Positions 36,258 to 45,494 of a stretch of 64,000 bases of DNA are shown piece by piece. The stretch's first letter is position 1. The number at the start of each line of letters is the position of its first letter. This stretch comes from Alteromonas sp. KC3 (GTDB taxonomy: Bacteria; Pseudomonadota; Gammaproteobacteria; Enterobacterales; Alteromonadaceae): NCBI RefSeq assembly GCF_016756315.1, contig NZ_AP024235.1, forward strand, positions 1,860,001 to 1,924,000. The letters are read 5' to 3'. Position numbers and translations under genes: made by a program. The notes under the pieces are model-generated. The model was not told where the DNA came from. It saw nothing but the letters and a program-made list of their open reading frames with translations, and made no database searches.

Positions 36258-37253
36258 ATGCTTGGACAGAATGATTGGAAATTCGAAATAGACCCTATTT
36301 GGGGAAAACAGCTAAACAGTGAGATAAGACCTAACAACGCGCATGCACTTATGTTTTGGCAAGATAGGCTTGTATTGGCGACGGATCATCCAGACCATAA
36401 TGTGATTGAGTATGACTATAAAGGAAACGTTGTAGATAGCTGGGGCAAGCAGTGGCCTGGACTTCACGGGCTCAAGGGCTTAGTTGAAAACAACGAAATG
36501 TCACTGTTTTTGGTTGACAGCGGATGGGTTGTAAATAGAAGGTGGGATGGCGAGAGTGTTGACGACTGGGCATCTCCCTTCAACAAAATGATCGCCCAAG
36601 CTGGCTCGATTACGAAAACAACGAGGAGTGGACAAGTTATTTTTAGCGTAGGGCATCCGGTAACATATGGCGCATATGCCGCAGAAATGTCGTTTAATCC
36701 TACCGATGTTGTCGTACTAAATAATGGCGAGTTCTATGTTATTGACGGCTACGGCAGCGACTATATTTTGCATTTTAATCGCCACGGTCAGTTTTTGAAA
36801 AAATTTGGTCAGGATGGGGTACATAGAATCAATAACGGGCATGGAATTACGATGGATGAACGAGGAGACGAGAGTCTTCTGTTGGTTAGCTCTAGGGCAG
36901 AGCACTCGTTGATGTGGTATACACTTGATGGTCAGTATGTAAAGTCACTCACTCTACCTGGAGCGTTTATTCATGCTCCAATTTTTCTAGATGATCATAT
37001 GCTCGCACCTGTGTGTTGGACAGGTGAGCGGAACAGAGCAGAAGACAACTCTGGTGTCATATGTATATTCGACGAAGCAAATACTCTGGTGTCTGTATTA
37101 GGCGCTGAATTACCTTTAGAAGGAGAATTATTAAGTGGAAAAGGGAGCCCGTTTTGTCATTGTCACGGGTTAGAATGTGATGACAAAGGAAATATATATC
37201 TAGCGCAGTGGAACGCAAATGGCCTCCACCCCCAAAAGTTGCTGAGGCTATGA
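36258..37253 (+). CDS. NHL-type beta-propeller protein
   Basis: A 331-residue protein with several NHL-like blades, for example NPTDVVVLNNGEFYVIDGYG followed by YILHFNRHGQFLKKFG, and CHCHGLECDDKGNIYLAQ. There is no signal peptide, so it is probably cytosolic. Such six-bladed propellers include SMP-30-like sugar lactonases and carbohydrate-binding proteins. Next to a galactonate dehydratase, a lactone-opening role is attractive but unproven. I chose the ATG at 36258 (GGAACG upstream); the upstream TTG at 36231 overlaps the palindrome. Confidence 0.65.
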   Translation: MLGQNDWKFEIDPIWGKQLNSEIRPNNAHALMFWQDRLVLATDHPDHNVIEYDYKGNVVDSWGKQWPGLHGLKGLVENNEMSLFLVDSGWVVNRRWDGESVDDWASPFNKMIAQAGSITKTTRSGQVIFSVGHPVTYGAYAAEMSFNPTDVVVLNNGEFYVIDGYGSDYILHFNRHGQFLKKFGQDGVHRINNGHGITMDERGDESLLLVSSRAEHSLMWYTLDGQYVKSLTLPGAFIHAPIFLDDHMLAPVCWTGERNRAEDNSGVICIFDEANTLVSVLGAELPLEGELLSGKGSPFCHCHGLECDDKGNIYLAQWNANGLHPQKLLRL

Positions 37254-37301
37254 GTATTTATACGGAGAACACCTTTGCATTCTTATAATAAAACCCTAAC
37301 T

Positions 37302-38072
37302 TTATTTGGCTATGGCGGATTCTTTCCACTCGAGAATAGCACTGTCATCGATTTTTTTCAGAGGTCGATATAGCAGTGAGTTCTCTTTAAATGGTTTAGC
37401 TGATTCTGCACAGTAGGCTGCAATCATTACCCAACGGGGATCTTTAGAGCGATTTTGGTTTGATTTATGTAAAAGATTACAATGAAAAAACAGTGTATCA
37501 CCGGGTTCTAGCTCGACATTAACAAGCTCTAAACGTTTTAGCGCTTCATTGACAAAATCCATGTCTGCGCCTTTTTGATCTCCTGTTTTCTGATGGTTAA
37601 TACGACCTATATGATGAGAACCTTTTAATACTTGAAGACAACCATTCTCAATCGTTGCACGATTTATAGCAATCATACAGCTAATAAGTTTGGGGTATAG
37701 ATGGAAGTTGTCTGTCGCCCAATATCCGTAGTCTTGGTGCCACTCCCAAGCTCCCCCTACAAAGGGCTCTTTCATCATGATCTTGGTTGTAGTATGAAAA
37801 ACTGGCTCTTTTAGGATCTCTTCACATGCATCTGCGAGTCGTCTTCCTCTGGAGAACATAGAATAAAAATCATCACCTAAATCTTGCCACAAGCAGACTT
37901 TGCTAACTGTACCAGAAGCGTCTTTTTTGTCCCAAGCTCGTTGGTACAACGAGTCATCGTTAAATGCTTTATCTTGCAACTTGGCTATTTCTGCCTCGCT
38001 ATAATAGTTGCGAGCGATTACATACCCGTCTCTTTCAAAGTCATCTATTTGCTGTTGAGTTAAATTTGCCAT
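37302..38072 (-). CDS. Phytanoyl-CoA dioxygenase (PhyH)-family 2-oxoglutarate oxygenase
   Basis: A 256-residue cytosolic non-haem iron oxygenase. The iron ligands fit the HxD...H pattern: EWHQDYGYW (His, Asp) near residue 117 and LFFHCNLLHKSNQNRSKDPRW (His, then the Arg that binds 2-oxoglutarate) near 205. The family hydroxylates or demethylates small molecules. Its presence in an algal galactan locus under the shared palindrome suggests a step on a modified sugar, such as an O-methylated galactose, but no substrate can be named. The Met at 38072 has AGGG upstream; the frame is open to 38162. Confidence 0.8.
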   Translation of the reverse strand: MANLTQQQIDDFERDGYVIARNYYSEAEIAKLQDKAFNDDSLYQRAWDKKDASGTVSKVCLWQDLGDDFYSMFSRGRRLADACEEILKEPVFHTTTKIMMKEPFVGGAWEWHQDYGYWATDNFHLYPKLISCMIAINRATIENGCLQVLKGSHHIGRINHQKTGDQKGADMDFVNEALKRLELVNVELEPGDTLFFHCNLLHKSNQNRSKDPRWVMIAAYCAESAKPFKENSLLYRPLKKIDDSAILEWKESAIAK

Positions 38073-38099
38073 AATAAATACCCTGTTTGTTTTTTGTGT

Positions 38100-38111
38100 A
38101 TTGTTGACAAT
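38100..38111. promoter_or_regulatory. Locus palindrome, site 4 (PhyH)
   Basis: ATTGTTGACAAT has one mismatch to the consensus and lies 28 bases upstream of the PhyH start. Confidence 0.6.
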
Positions 38112-38185
38112 ATTGAGCAAATGATGAGTAAATGCAATGTTAATTTTATATAAAAATGCCACTTTTAAATATAAAAGTTTGGCGA

Positions 38186-38196
38186 GGTTACTAACC
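38186..38196. promoter_or_regulatory. Perfect palindrome upstream of iclR-type gene
   Basis: GGTTACTAACC is a perfect 5+1+5 palindrome 54 bases before the IclR start, different from the locus motif. It could be an autoregulatory IclR site. Confidence 0.3.
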
Positions 38197-38250
38197 GAGT
38201 AATAGGGCTAAAGAATTTTTTTTACTTTCACCAGTAAAAAGGGAGCAGTT

Positions 38251-39015
38251 ATGGCAAGCAACATTAATTATGCAGTACCCGCATTAGATAAGTGTTTTGA
38301 GATAATGGAGTATTTAGCCACGATTGGCGCACCACTATCTCAAAGTGAAATTTCAAAGGGTGTTAATAGGAGTACCAACGAAATTTTTAGAGTGTTGGTA
38401 AATTTAACGCGTAACAACTACTTAATTAGGGATGAAAGGTCCGGCAAATATCGACTCTCACTCAAGCTATATAACTTGGCTCGTTCTATTTCACCATTAG
38501 ACTTAATTCGTCAACAAGCGCTACCTATCATGGAAAACTTAGCCGTCGAGACGAAGCTATCGTGCCAACTTTTTGTGTTATACCAAAGCAAAACAATGGT
38601 TTTAGTTAACGCAAGGAGCCCCGGGGCAGTTTCTCTAAGTTATGCTGAGGGCAGTTGCTTCTCAACAATCGACTCTAATCCTGGTCTTCTTCTTTTATCA
38701 CATAGTAAAGATGAAGTAAGGGAGTTAATTATCAAAGAGGCGTTACAAGGCATATCTGAACTTACATCGACTCGGACTAAGGTTATTAACGACATTGCAG
38801 CGATGTCAAAGTCCCATTTTGATTGGAGAGAAAGCCTTCATATTAACGGTGTCAAAGAATTAGTTGGATTAGTTGGGCGTCACGAGGGTAAACAAATAGG
38901 TGCTTTAATGATAAGCGATATTAGCGGGAAAAATGAATTAGATATAAAACAGCAGCAAAGTACTGATGCACTTCTAAACGCGATCAATAAGTTGAATCAA
39001 GCTCTCGGGTTTTAA
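38251..39015 (+). CDS. IclR-family transcriptional regulator
   Basis: A 254-residue regulator: N-terminal winged helix (LSQSEISKGVNRSTNEIFRVL at about residues 31-51) and a C-terminal IclR effector domain (LAVETKLSCQLFVLYQSKTMVLVN onwards). IclR proteins such as KdgR often sense keto-deoxy sugar acids, which would fit the nearby KDGal-type pathway. The ligand is an inference. GGAG precedes the ATG. It is followed 67 bases later by the first GH50 gene. Confidence 0.88.
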   Translation: MASNINYAVPALDKCFEIMEYLATIGAPLSQSEISKGVNRSTNEIFRVLVNLTRNNYLIRDERSGKYRLSLKLYNLARSISPLDLIRQQALPIMENLAVETKLSCQLFVLYQSKTMVLVNARSPGAVSLSYAEGSCFSTIDSNPGLLLLSHSKDEVRELIIKEALQGISELTSTRTKVINDIAAMSKSHFDWRESLHINGVKELVGLVGRHEGKQIGALMISDISGKNELDIKQQQSTDALLNAINKLNQALGF

Positions 39016-39045
39016 AACGTTGCATTTGCTAAAGATGAGTTGTAG

Positions 39046-39057
39046 ATTGTTAACAAT
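39046..39057. promoter_or_regulatory. Locus palindrome, site 5 (GH50 A), perfect
   Basis: ATTGTTAACAAT, a perfect 12-bp palindrome, lies 25 bases before the chosen GH50 start and separates it from the IclR gene. Confidence 0.75.
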
Positions 39058-39082
39058 ATTGTTGATGAAAAGGAAATTTAAC

Positions 39083-41470
39083 GTGACTGGTAGTTATAGC
39101 AAATTCTCGCATAATCGTGGCTTTCGTCTGAAACAAGGTCAGTCAAAAGTATTCAAGTTAACTTGTCTGGCAACATGCCTTACCGCTGCACTCTCCTTAG
39201 CAGGGTGTGATAGCAATAATGCACGAGAGCCTTCTACCAGACAGACTACTGAGTTGGTTAGCGCCGGGCAAAACGCAGACTATCTCTTACCGCATTCGGT
39301 GTTCAAAAATCACTCGCTTGACGGTGTTCTTGTAATTGAACCTGAGGAAAATAAAAAAAACGTTAAAAATAGGCTTGAGCTATCTTTCCCTAAAAATGTG
39401 CATATGCCTTCGATTACGTTTGATGTGCGTGAAATTAACGAGATTGAGCAATTCACCGATAATAATCTCGCATTCGATGTAGATAACTATAACGAAACTT
39501 CACTGCATTTGTATGTGGATATTCTACATGGGGAAGAGGTAAAACAACGTCATTCGGTAAGTATACCTGCGAATTATCAAGGGACAGTATTCTTTCCGTT
39601 TAGTGGCGAAGAAGTAGCGGCAGATATTGGTTTTTGGGGGGATCCTCCTTCTTGGAACTCTGAAGAGTTGAGGATGATATGGCGCTCTTGGAAGAAGGTC
39701 GGCGAAGATTACCAAGGCTTTGACCAACTACGGTTTTTCGTTATCGGGAATTTAGAAACGAAAACCATGGAACTATCAAACGTACGCTTTAGAGAAAATC
39801 CTGAAACTAACCCGCTTTGGCTATCTAAATTAGTCGATATGTTTGGGCAAAGCACACGTGTAGACAATAATGTCAAAGTGACATCCAACACTGAATTAAG
39901 AGAGCGCGCTCAACGTGAGGCTGAAGCGTTGTCATCGGCAGCTGTTTGGAATGACCGCAGCCAGTATGGAGGATGGACAAAAGGGCCAAAACAACAGGGT
40001 ACTGGCTTTTTTAGGACACAAAAAGTAAACGGGCAGTGGTGGATGGTGGATCCTGAAGGGTATCTGTTCTTCTCACATGGACCTGCTAACGTAAGAATGG
40101 CCAATACCACTACTTATACTGGTATGGATTATAACAATAGCGAGCTTAGAAAAATTGATTCCGACGAACTTACTCCCGAAGATTCAATTGATATTGTATC
40201 GGTACCGAAAGCCATTAGAGAAACTGCCACAGTTGTTTCAAAAGTGCGTCGTGACATGTTTGAATGGTTGCCTAGTTATGACGATCCGTTAGCAAAGCAC
40301 TACAGTTATCGAAGGACATCTCACAAAGGTCCAATTGAACATGGTGAAACGTTTAGTTTTTATCGCGCTAATCTGGAAAGGAAATATGGTGATGAATACC
40401 TTAGTCAATGGGAAGAGATTACTCTCAAGCGAATGCACGAATGGGGTTTTACTTCTTTTGGGAACTGGGTTGATCCAATGTTTTATGACTCTGAGAGAAT
40501 TCCCTACTTTGCTAATGGGTGGATAATTGGCGAATTCAAAACTCTTTCTGGCCACGTGAATCACTGGGGAGAGATGCCAGACCCTTTTGACCCTGAATTC
40601 GCTAAACGTGCGCGTATAACGATAGAGAAAATTGCTGAGGAAGTAAGTGGTTCTCCTTGGTGCGCTGGTATCTTTATTGATAACGAGAAAAGTTGGGGGG
40701 AGCGAGAAGGTAGTGTTCAGCAAAAATATGGTGTCATTCTTGATGGCCTCAGTAAAAGCAGCAAAGATAGTCCAGCAAAGCAGGCTTTTTCAAATGCGCT
40801 TAAGAATAAATATAAAACGATTGATAACTTAAACAATGCATGGCAAACGGATTATCCGAATTGGCAGTACTTTGAAACAGGCGTTAATTTTAACACTCAC
40901 GGAAAAAACCTAGTAAACGACCTTTCCATGCTACTTGAGCTTTTAGGAGAGCAATACTTTTCAGTGGTCCACAACACATTAGAAGATGTGTTGCCTCATC
41001 ACCTTTATATGGGCGCAAGAATGGCTAATTGGGGAATGCCCGATGAAATCATCAAAGCATCGTTAAAGTACTCTGACGCACTGAGCTTCAATATCTATGA
41101 AGAGGGTATGCAGCCAGAGTTTTGGGCATTTTTAGACGAGATAGACTTACCCGTAGTTATTGGTGAATTTCATATAGGTACGGCGACTGATTCTGGGCTA
41201 TATAACCCTGGAATCGTGCACGCGAGCGACCAAACAGATAGAGCAAGAATGTACACGGAGTATATGGAAAGTGTTATTAGCAAACCCTATATGATTGGTG
41301 CGCATTGGTTCCAGTATATTGATGAACCGATAACGGGCCGCGCCCACGATGGTGAAAACGCCAATATTGGTCTTGTTACCGTAGCTGATGTGCCATACCC
41401 AGAATTAATTGAGGCCATGACTACATTCAATAAAGACTTGTACAAGAAAAAATTTGATAAAAACCAATAA
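39083..41470 (+). CDS. GH50 beta-agarase A, predicted lipoprotein
   Basis: A 795-residue GH50 enzyme. Signal region KLTCLATCLTAALSLAGC carries lipobox LAGC. An N-terminal CBM-like beta-sandwich (about residues 60-260, ending LETKTMELSNVRFREN) precedes the TIM-barrel domain. The latter begins TGFFRTQKVNGQWWMVDPEGY and contains FIDNEKSWG with probable acid/base Glu535, and VIGEFHIGT with probable nucleophile Glu695. GH50 agarases release neoagarobiose, often as exo-enzymes. I chose the GTG at 39083 (AAGGAA upstream); an ATG at 39065 and a TTG at 39020 are alternatives. It is probably attached to a membrane. Confidence 0.9.
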   Translation: MTGSYSKFSHNRGFRLKQGQSKVFKLTCLATCLTAALSLAGCDSNNAREPSTRQTTELVSAGQNADYLLPHSVFKNHSLDGVLVIEPEENKKNVKNRLELSFPKNVHMPSITFDVREINEIEQFTDNNLAFDVDNYNETSLHLYVDILHGEEVKQRHSVSIPANYQGTVFFPFSGEEVAADIGFWGDPPSWNSEELRMIWRSWKKVGEDYQGFDQLRFFVIGNLETKTMELSNVRFRENPETNPLWLSKLVDMFGQSTRVDNNVKVTSNTELRERAQREAEALSSAAVWNDRSQYGGWTKGPKQQGTGFFRTQKVNGQWWMVDPEGYLFFSHGPANVRMANTTTYTGMDYNNSELRKIDSDELTPEDSIDIVSVPKAIRETATVVSKVRRDMFEWLPSYDDPLAKHYSYRRTSHKGPIEHGETFSFYRANLERKYGDEYLSQWEEITLKRMHEWGFTSFGNWVDPMFYDSERIPYFANGWIIGEFKTLSGHVNHWGEMPDPFDPEFAKRARITIEKIAEEVSGSPWCAGIFIDNEKSWGEREGSVQQKYGVILDGLSKSSKDSPAKQAFSNALKNKYKTIDNLNNAWQTDYPNWQYFETGVNFNTHGKNLVNDLSMLLELLGEQYFSVVHNTLEDVLPHHLYMGARMANWGMPDEIIKASLKYSDALSFNIYEEGMQPEFWAFLDEIDLPVVIGEFHIGTATDSGLYNPGIVHASDQTDRARMYTEYMESVISKPYMIGAHWFQYIDEPITGRAHDGENANIGLVTVADVPYPELIEAMTTFNKDLYKKKFDKNQ

Positions 41471-41496
41471 AATTTAGCAAAAATCGAGTAGTCGAA

Positions 41497-41535
41497 AACA
41501 CCTTCAAACCTACATCAGTTTGAAGGTGTTTTTTT
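41497..41535 (+). terminator. Terminator after GH50 A
   Basis: A 13-bp perfect stem AACACCTTCAAAC/GTTTGAAGGTGTT with an 8-base loop and a T-run. Confidence 0.92.
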
Positions 41536-41608
41536 ATTTTAATCAATGAAATCTGCATGAAAATCATTCGCCATCTAAATCTTTTATACATAAGTATCAA
41601 ATTGTTAA

Positions 41609-41620
41609 ATTGTTAACAAT
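41609..41620. promoter_or_regulatory. Locus palindrome, site 6 (TonB receptor 2), perfect
   Basis: ATTGTTAACAAT is perfect here, with an extra half-site ATTGTTAAA directly before it, 112 bases before the receptor start. Confidence 0.75.
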
Positions 41621-41731
41621 TTATTATTGACATGATTATTGATTGTGTTCATTATGTCATTGCCTTTACAAAATAATAACATTTTTGAAGTAGCTAAAAT
41701 CCACACATTCATTGAGCGGGAGCACTGGGAT

Positions 41732-44700
41732 ATGACCGTCAAAAAACAACGATTTCATTTAAGCGGCGTTAGTCTTGCTGTCCTTACGGCTTTGAGTTGC
41801 AACGCCATAGGGCAAGAAAATACTGGTGAAGACGAAGAAAAGTCTAAAGACGAACAAGTAGAAGTTATCGAAGTATCTGGCTATAAAGGAAGCTTGAAAA
41901 AGTCACTAAATGATAAGCGTTTTGCTTCTGGCGTTAGGGATACAATCAATGCAGAAGATATTGGTAAATCTACCGACCAAAATATCGCTGATGCGCTAGG
42001 CCGCGTGACAGGTGTTACAGTTGTAAACAACGATGGTGAAGGAACGCAAATAACCGTTCGTGGTGCTGATGCTAATCAAAATGCGATTACACTGAATGGT
42101 CAGGCATTAACGTCTACCGACTTTTCTCAAGCTGTGGATTTAAGCTCTTTTTCAGCTGATATTTTATCTAAATTGGAAGTGGTAAAAACCCCAAGTGCCG
42201 ATCACGATGAAGGCTCATTGGGTGCATCTGTTAATTTAGTGACGGTAAGACCGCTTAATCAAGCTGAAGGTGTACGCTCTTTTACGGTACAAGGTAGATA
42301 TAACGACTTTGCTGATGAAGAAAACCACAAACTTCAATTCGCATTTTCTGAAAAATTCTTTGATAACAATTTAGGCGTAGCGCTCACGCTTTATGATGAA
42401 ACTAATGCTTATCGAAAAGATCAATATAACGCAGGGAATTTCGTTGAGTCACAAGAATATGCGCAAGCCATAGATCAGAATGGCAATGTCATATCAGGGG
42501 TAAAAGCAATTGAACCTTCATTGGCAAGTTATGAACTTCATCAAAATGAAAGCAACCGTTATGGTGGGTCGTTGGGGATACAATTCCTTCCTGATGATGT
42601 ATCAGAACTTATGTTCGATGCAACCTATAGTAAACAGGAGCTCGTGAGAACGTTTGATGCGATTCAAGCAAAGAGTTTTGCAAACAATCCAAATTGGGTC
42701 GAAGGTGTTACTCCAACAAGTTTTGTAAGGCCTCCAAACCCGTCTAGCGATCCAATTGATTGGATACAAGTCGATACATCTACTTATGATATGACGAAAC
42801 GCTTAAATCGATACGGAAACGGCAATATTGTTCGAAATGATGGCGGAACTGAAAACGAAAACTTCAGTGCAACATTAAACTACAAACGTGAATTATCTGA
42901 CAGTTTAAGAGTCGAATCACTAATAGGGCATTCATCAAGTAAGTCTAATAGTTTGCCTAATGCCTATACTGTCATGGAAAATTTTTATCAGGTTCCAGCG
43001 CGATTGCTATGGGATGCGGGTGAAAATATCCAGCCTGTCGGTGTTGACTGTACTGGAGGAGGTAATACTTGTCGTATGGTTTACGGAGATACCTTCGTTG
43101 ACCTTGGCGAAAACCTTTATGCATACACAGATGAAACTGGAGCACGAGTGCCAGGAGCAGAAGACAACATCGCCTTTACTGGATTTAATCCGCAAGACGT
43201 AACGTCGTTCCACCTTGGCTATATTGGTGAAAATGATGTAACTGTAGAAGACAGTATCTCAAACGCACAAATAGATTTTGATTTCGATTTAGATAAGTTT
43301 GGGATAACCACACTTGAATTCGGTGCAAAAGTAACTTCGCGGAATAAAAAGGTCGATGATCAAGCTTACACTTTCCAATCTCTCCAAGCGTCCGAAGTTA
43401 TCACAGATCCAGTTACTGGTGAAACGTTGGTAGAGCTAGGAGGGTCGTTGATTGATATCCGTGGAGATATAATCGCTGGAAACCCTATTCCCTACGATGA
43501 TTTTATGGAAAGTTTGGGTTATGCCAGAGAAGGGGCGACAGTCGGCTGGACACCAATAGATGTTGAGGCGGCAAAAGCTCTGGTACTCGGTGATGGGGAT
43601 GTTATCCGAAATGTGGACGATACAGCCTCTCGTGAAACAGACCTTGATACTAAAGCTTTCTACCTGAAAGCAAACTTCGATTTATTAGATGGCAGGTTAA
43701 CTGGTGATATTGGCGTAAGGTACGTAGAAACTGAAGTCGAAGCTGCTGGCTTTTCTGGTATGCGCTATTTTGAACAAAATGGCTCAGATTTGCAGCGTGA
43801 AATTGACCGCCATACATTGAGCAACCTTGCAGACCGGTCACTTCCCGAGTGTCCAACACTAAACCTTGGTGCTGATGGGATAGCCCAAGACTACGAGCTA
43901 AAGTATCAACGGGTTGATGGTTTGGGTTGGGACACCAGTGCAGGGCCAGACCCTTCTACTTGGGTAAGAATAGAAAATGTTGGACCTTGTCATGATACTG
44001 CGTTTGCTGATTATGCGGATGCACTAAACGCTTTCAGAATGGGGGAGGGACCAGCTCCTACATTAAACGAGTATAATTTGTTATGGCAAAGCATGTGGCG
44101 TTACGCCAGTGTCAGTACTAGTCGTACTTATGGATGGGATAATTTGCCTCAATGGAATGGAGAAGAGAACGGTGTTAATACTAACTATTCATGGGGTTCT
44201 GTCGAGAACAGAGAAGTTGCATCTACACCAGCGTTCAAAACTCACCGCTACGAAAATATTCTGCCAAGTTTAAATGTTAACTATGCGTTTTCTGACGAAC
44301 TTATTGGTCGTTTCTCGGTTTCCAAAACAATGACACGTCCAGAAATCGATTTATTACGTCCTGGTTATAAAGTCACTGAAGGAAGTTATTGGGGAAGTGG
44401 AAATCTTAATGTTGGTCGAGTTGATATGTACAACACACAGCTTGAGCCACTAGAATCCAATAACCTAGATTTGTCGTTAGAGTGGTATTTTAGTGACACT
44501 GGTTTACTAAGTTTGGCTTATTTTAGAAAGGATATGTCAAACTTTACTGACCGTGAAACAACGCTTTCTTTTGTTAACAGCGTCAGAGACCCTGCAAATG
44601 CCCCTGAAAGTGGTGATGACTTAATTTTAGTCGATACCGGAGATGATTCCGCATTAGCAGACTGTCACCCTATAATTGCAACGACAGAGTTTGCCTATCA

Positions 44701-45406
44701 ACCTGGCGACCCTACTACGTTTTCTGGTGATCCCCGTGATAACTGTGCAAACATGACGGTAACAAAAACCGTCAATGCGAAAGATGCTGAAATTGAAGGG
44801 ATCGAAATTGGGTATGTGCAGACTTATGATTTCTTACCTGAGCTTTTAGATGCACCAGAGTGGGTAGGCGGTTTCGGTGTTTCTGCGAACTACACTTATC
44901 AACAAAGTGAATATGAGTCAGAGTACTCCTCAATAAACCCTAATCTTTTATTACCTTCTTATCCCGTCGCAGATACGCCGGAACATAGCTATAACTTTAC
45001 TGCGTTTTGGGAGCATAAAGGTCATCAAATACGCTTAAGCTTCCAAGGAATGACAGATTCACTTGTCGGCAAAGACTGGGCGAACGGTCAGTATGGACGC
45101 AGTTGGAACCAAGGTTCAATTTGGAATGAAGGCCGCAATACATTAGATCTTTCTGCCTCTTATCAAGTTAACGAAGATGTAACCGTTACCTTCCAAGCGA
45201 TTAATTTGACTGACGAAGCCTTTAGAACTTACTTCACAAGCAGGACGTTAAATGTGGTTAGACAAGCTGCAGATAATGCTGCTGGCTACGATTTCGTTGC
45301 GTTAGAGGAAGGCAATCCACTTGACGGGGATGCGCCAACCCACCGGACTTATACCAAATATAAGGTAGGTTCAACTTATCGTCTTGGTGTCAGAGTGCGT
45401 TTCTAA
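41732..45406 (+). CDS. TonB-dependent receptor 2, long form
   Basis: A 1224-residue outer-membrane receptor, about a third longer than receptor 1. It has a signal peptide (KQRFHLSGVSLAVLTALSCNAIGQ), a TonB-box-like EVIEVSGYKGSL, a plug with INAEDIGKSTDQNIADALGRVTGVTV, and a barrel ending GVRVRF with terminal Phe. The extra length lies in long extracellular loops, including Cys pairs (near DCTGGGNTCRM and LADCHPI...RDNC). It precedes a large lipoprotein in the same direction. The Met at 41732 has GGGA upstream; the frame is open from 41639. It likely imports longer galactan oligosaccharides. Confidence 0.9.
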   Translation: MTVKKQRFHLSGVSLAVLTALSCNAIGQENTGEDEEKSKDEQVEVIEVSGYKGSLKKSLNDKRFASGVRDTINAEDIGKSTDQNIADALGRVTGVTVVNNDGEGTQITVRGADANQNAITLNGQALTSTDFSQAVDLSSFSADILSKLEVVKTPSADHDEGSLGASVNLVTVRPLNQAEGVRSFTVQGRYNDFADEENHKLQFAFSEKFFDNNLGVALTLYDETNAYRKDQYNAGNFVESQEYAQAIDQNGNVISGVKAIEPSLASYELHQNESNRYGGSLGIQFLPDDVSELMFDATYSKQELVRTFDAIQAKSFANNPNWVEGVTPTSFVRPPNPSSDPIDWIQVDTSTYDMTKRLNRYGNGNIVRNDGGTENENFSATLNYKRELSDSLRVESLIGHSSSKSNSLPNAYTVMENFYQVPARLLWDAGENIQPVGVDCTGGGNTCRMVYGDTFVDLGENLYAYTDETGARVPGAEDNIAFTGFNPQDVTSFHLGYIGENDVTVEDSISNAQIDFDFDLDKFGITTLEFGAKVTSRNKKVDDQAYTFQSLQASEVITDPVTGETLVELGGSLIDIRGDIIAGNPIPYDDFMESLGYAREGATVGWTPIDVEAAKALVLGDGDVIRNVDDTASRETDLDTKAFYLKANFDLLDGRLTGDIGVRYVETEVEAAGFSGMRYFEQNGSDLQREIDRHTLSNLADRSLPECPTLNLGADGIAQDYELKYQRVDGLGWDTSAGPDPSTWVRIENVGPCHDTAFADYADALNAFRMGEGPAPTLNEYNLLWQSMWRYASVSTSRTYGWDNLPQWNGEENGVNTNYSWGSVENREVASTPAFKTHRYENILPSLNVNYAFSDELIGRFSVSKTMTRPEIDLLRPGYKVTEGSYWGSGNLNVGRVDMYNTQLEPLESNNLDLSLEWYFSDTGLLSLAYFRKDMSNFTDRETTLSFVNSVRDPANAPESGDDLILVDTGDDSALADCHPIIATTEFAYQPGDPTTFSGDPRDNCANMTVTKTVNAKDAEIEGIEIGYVQTYDFLPELLDAPEWVGGFGVSANYTYQQSEYESEYSSINPNLLLPSYPVADTPEHSYNFTAFWEHKGHQIRLSFQGMTDSLVGKDWANGQYGRSWNQGSIWNEGRNTLDLSASYQVNEDVTVTFQAINLTDEAFRTYFTSRTLNVVRQAADNAAGYDFVALEEGNPLDGDAPTHRTYTKYKVGSTYRLGVRVRF

Positions 45407-45494
45407 TAGGTAATTAAGTTTGAGTAGAGTGTGGTAGTTACTGCTTATGTCTAGCCTACCGCACGAAATATCACAGATTAATGGTAAAACGGTT

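Noticed and set aside
44571..44580. TTGTTAACAG inside the TonB receptor 2 gene
   Set aside because: It falls in coding sequence (Phe-Val-Asn-Ser) well away from any promoter; most likely codon-driven.
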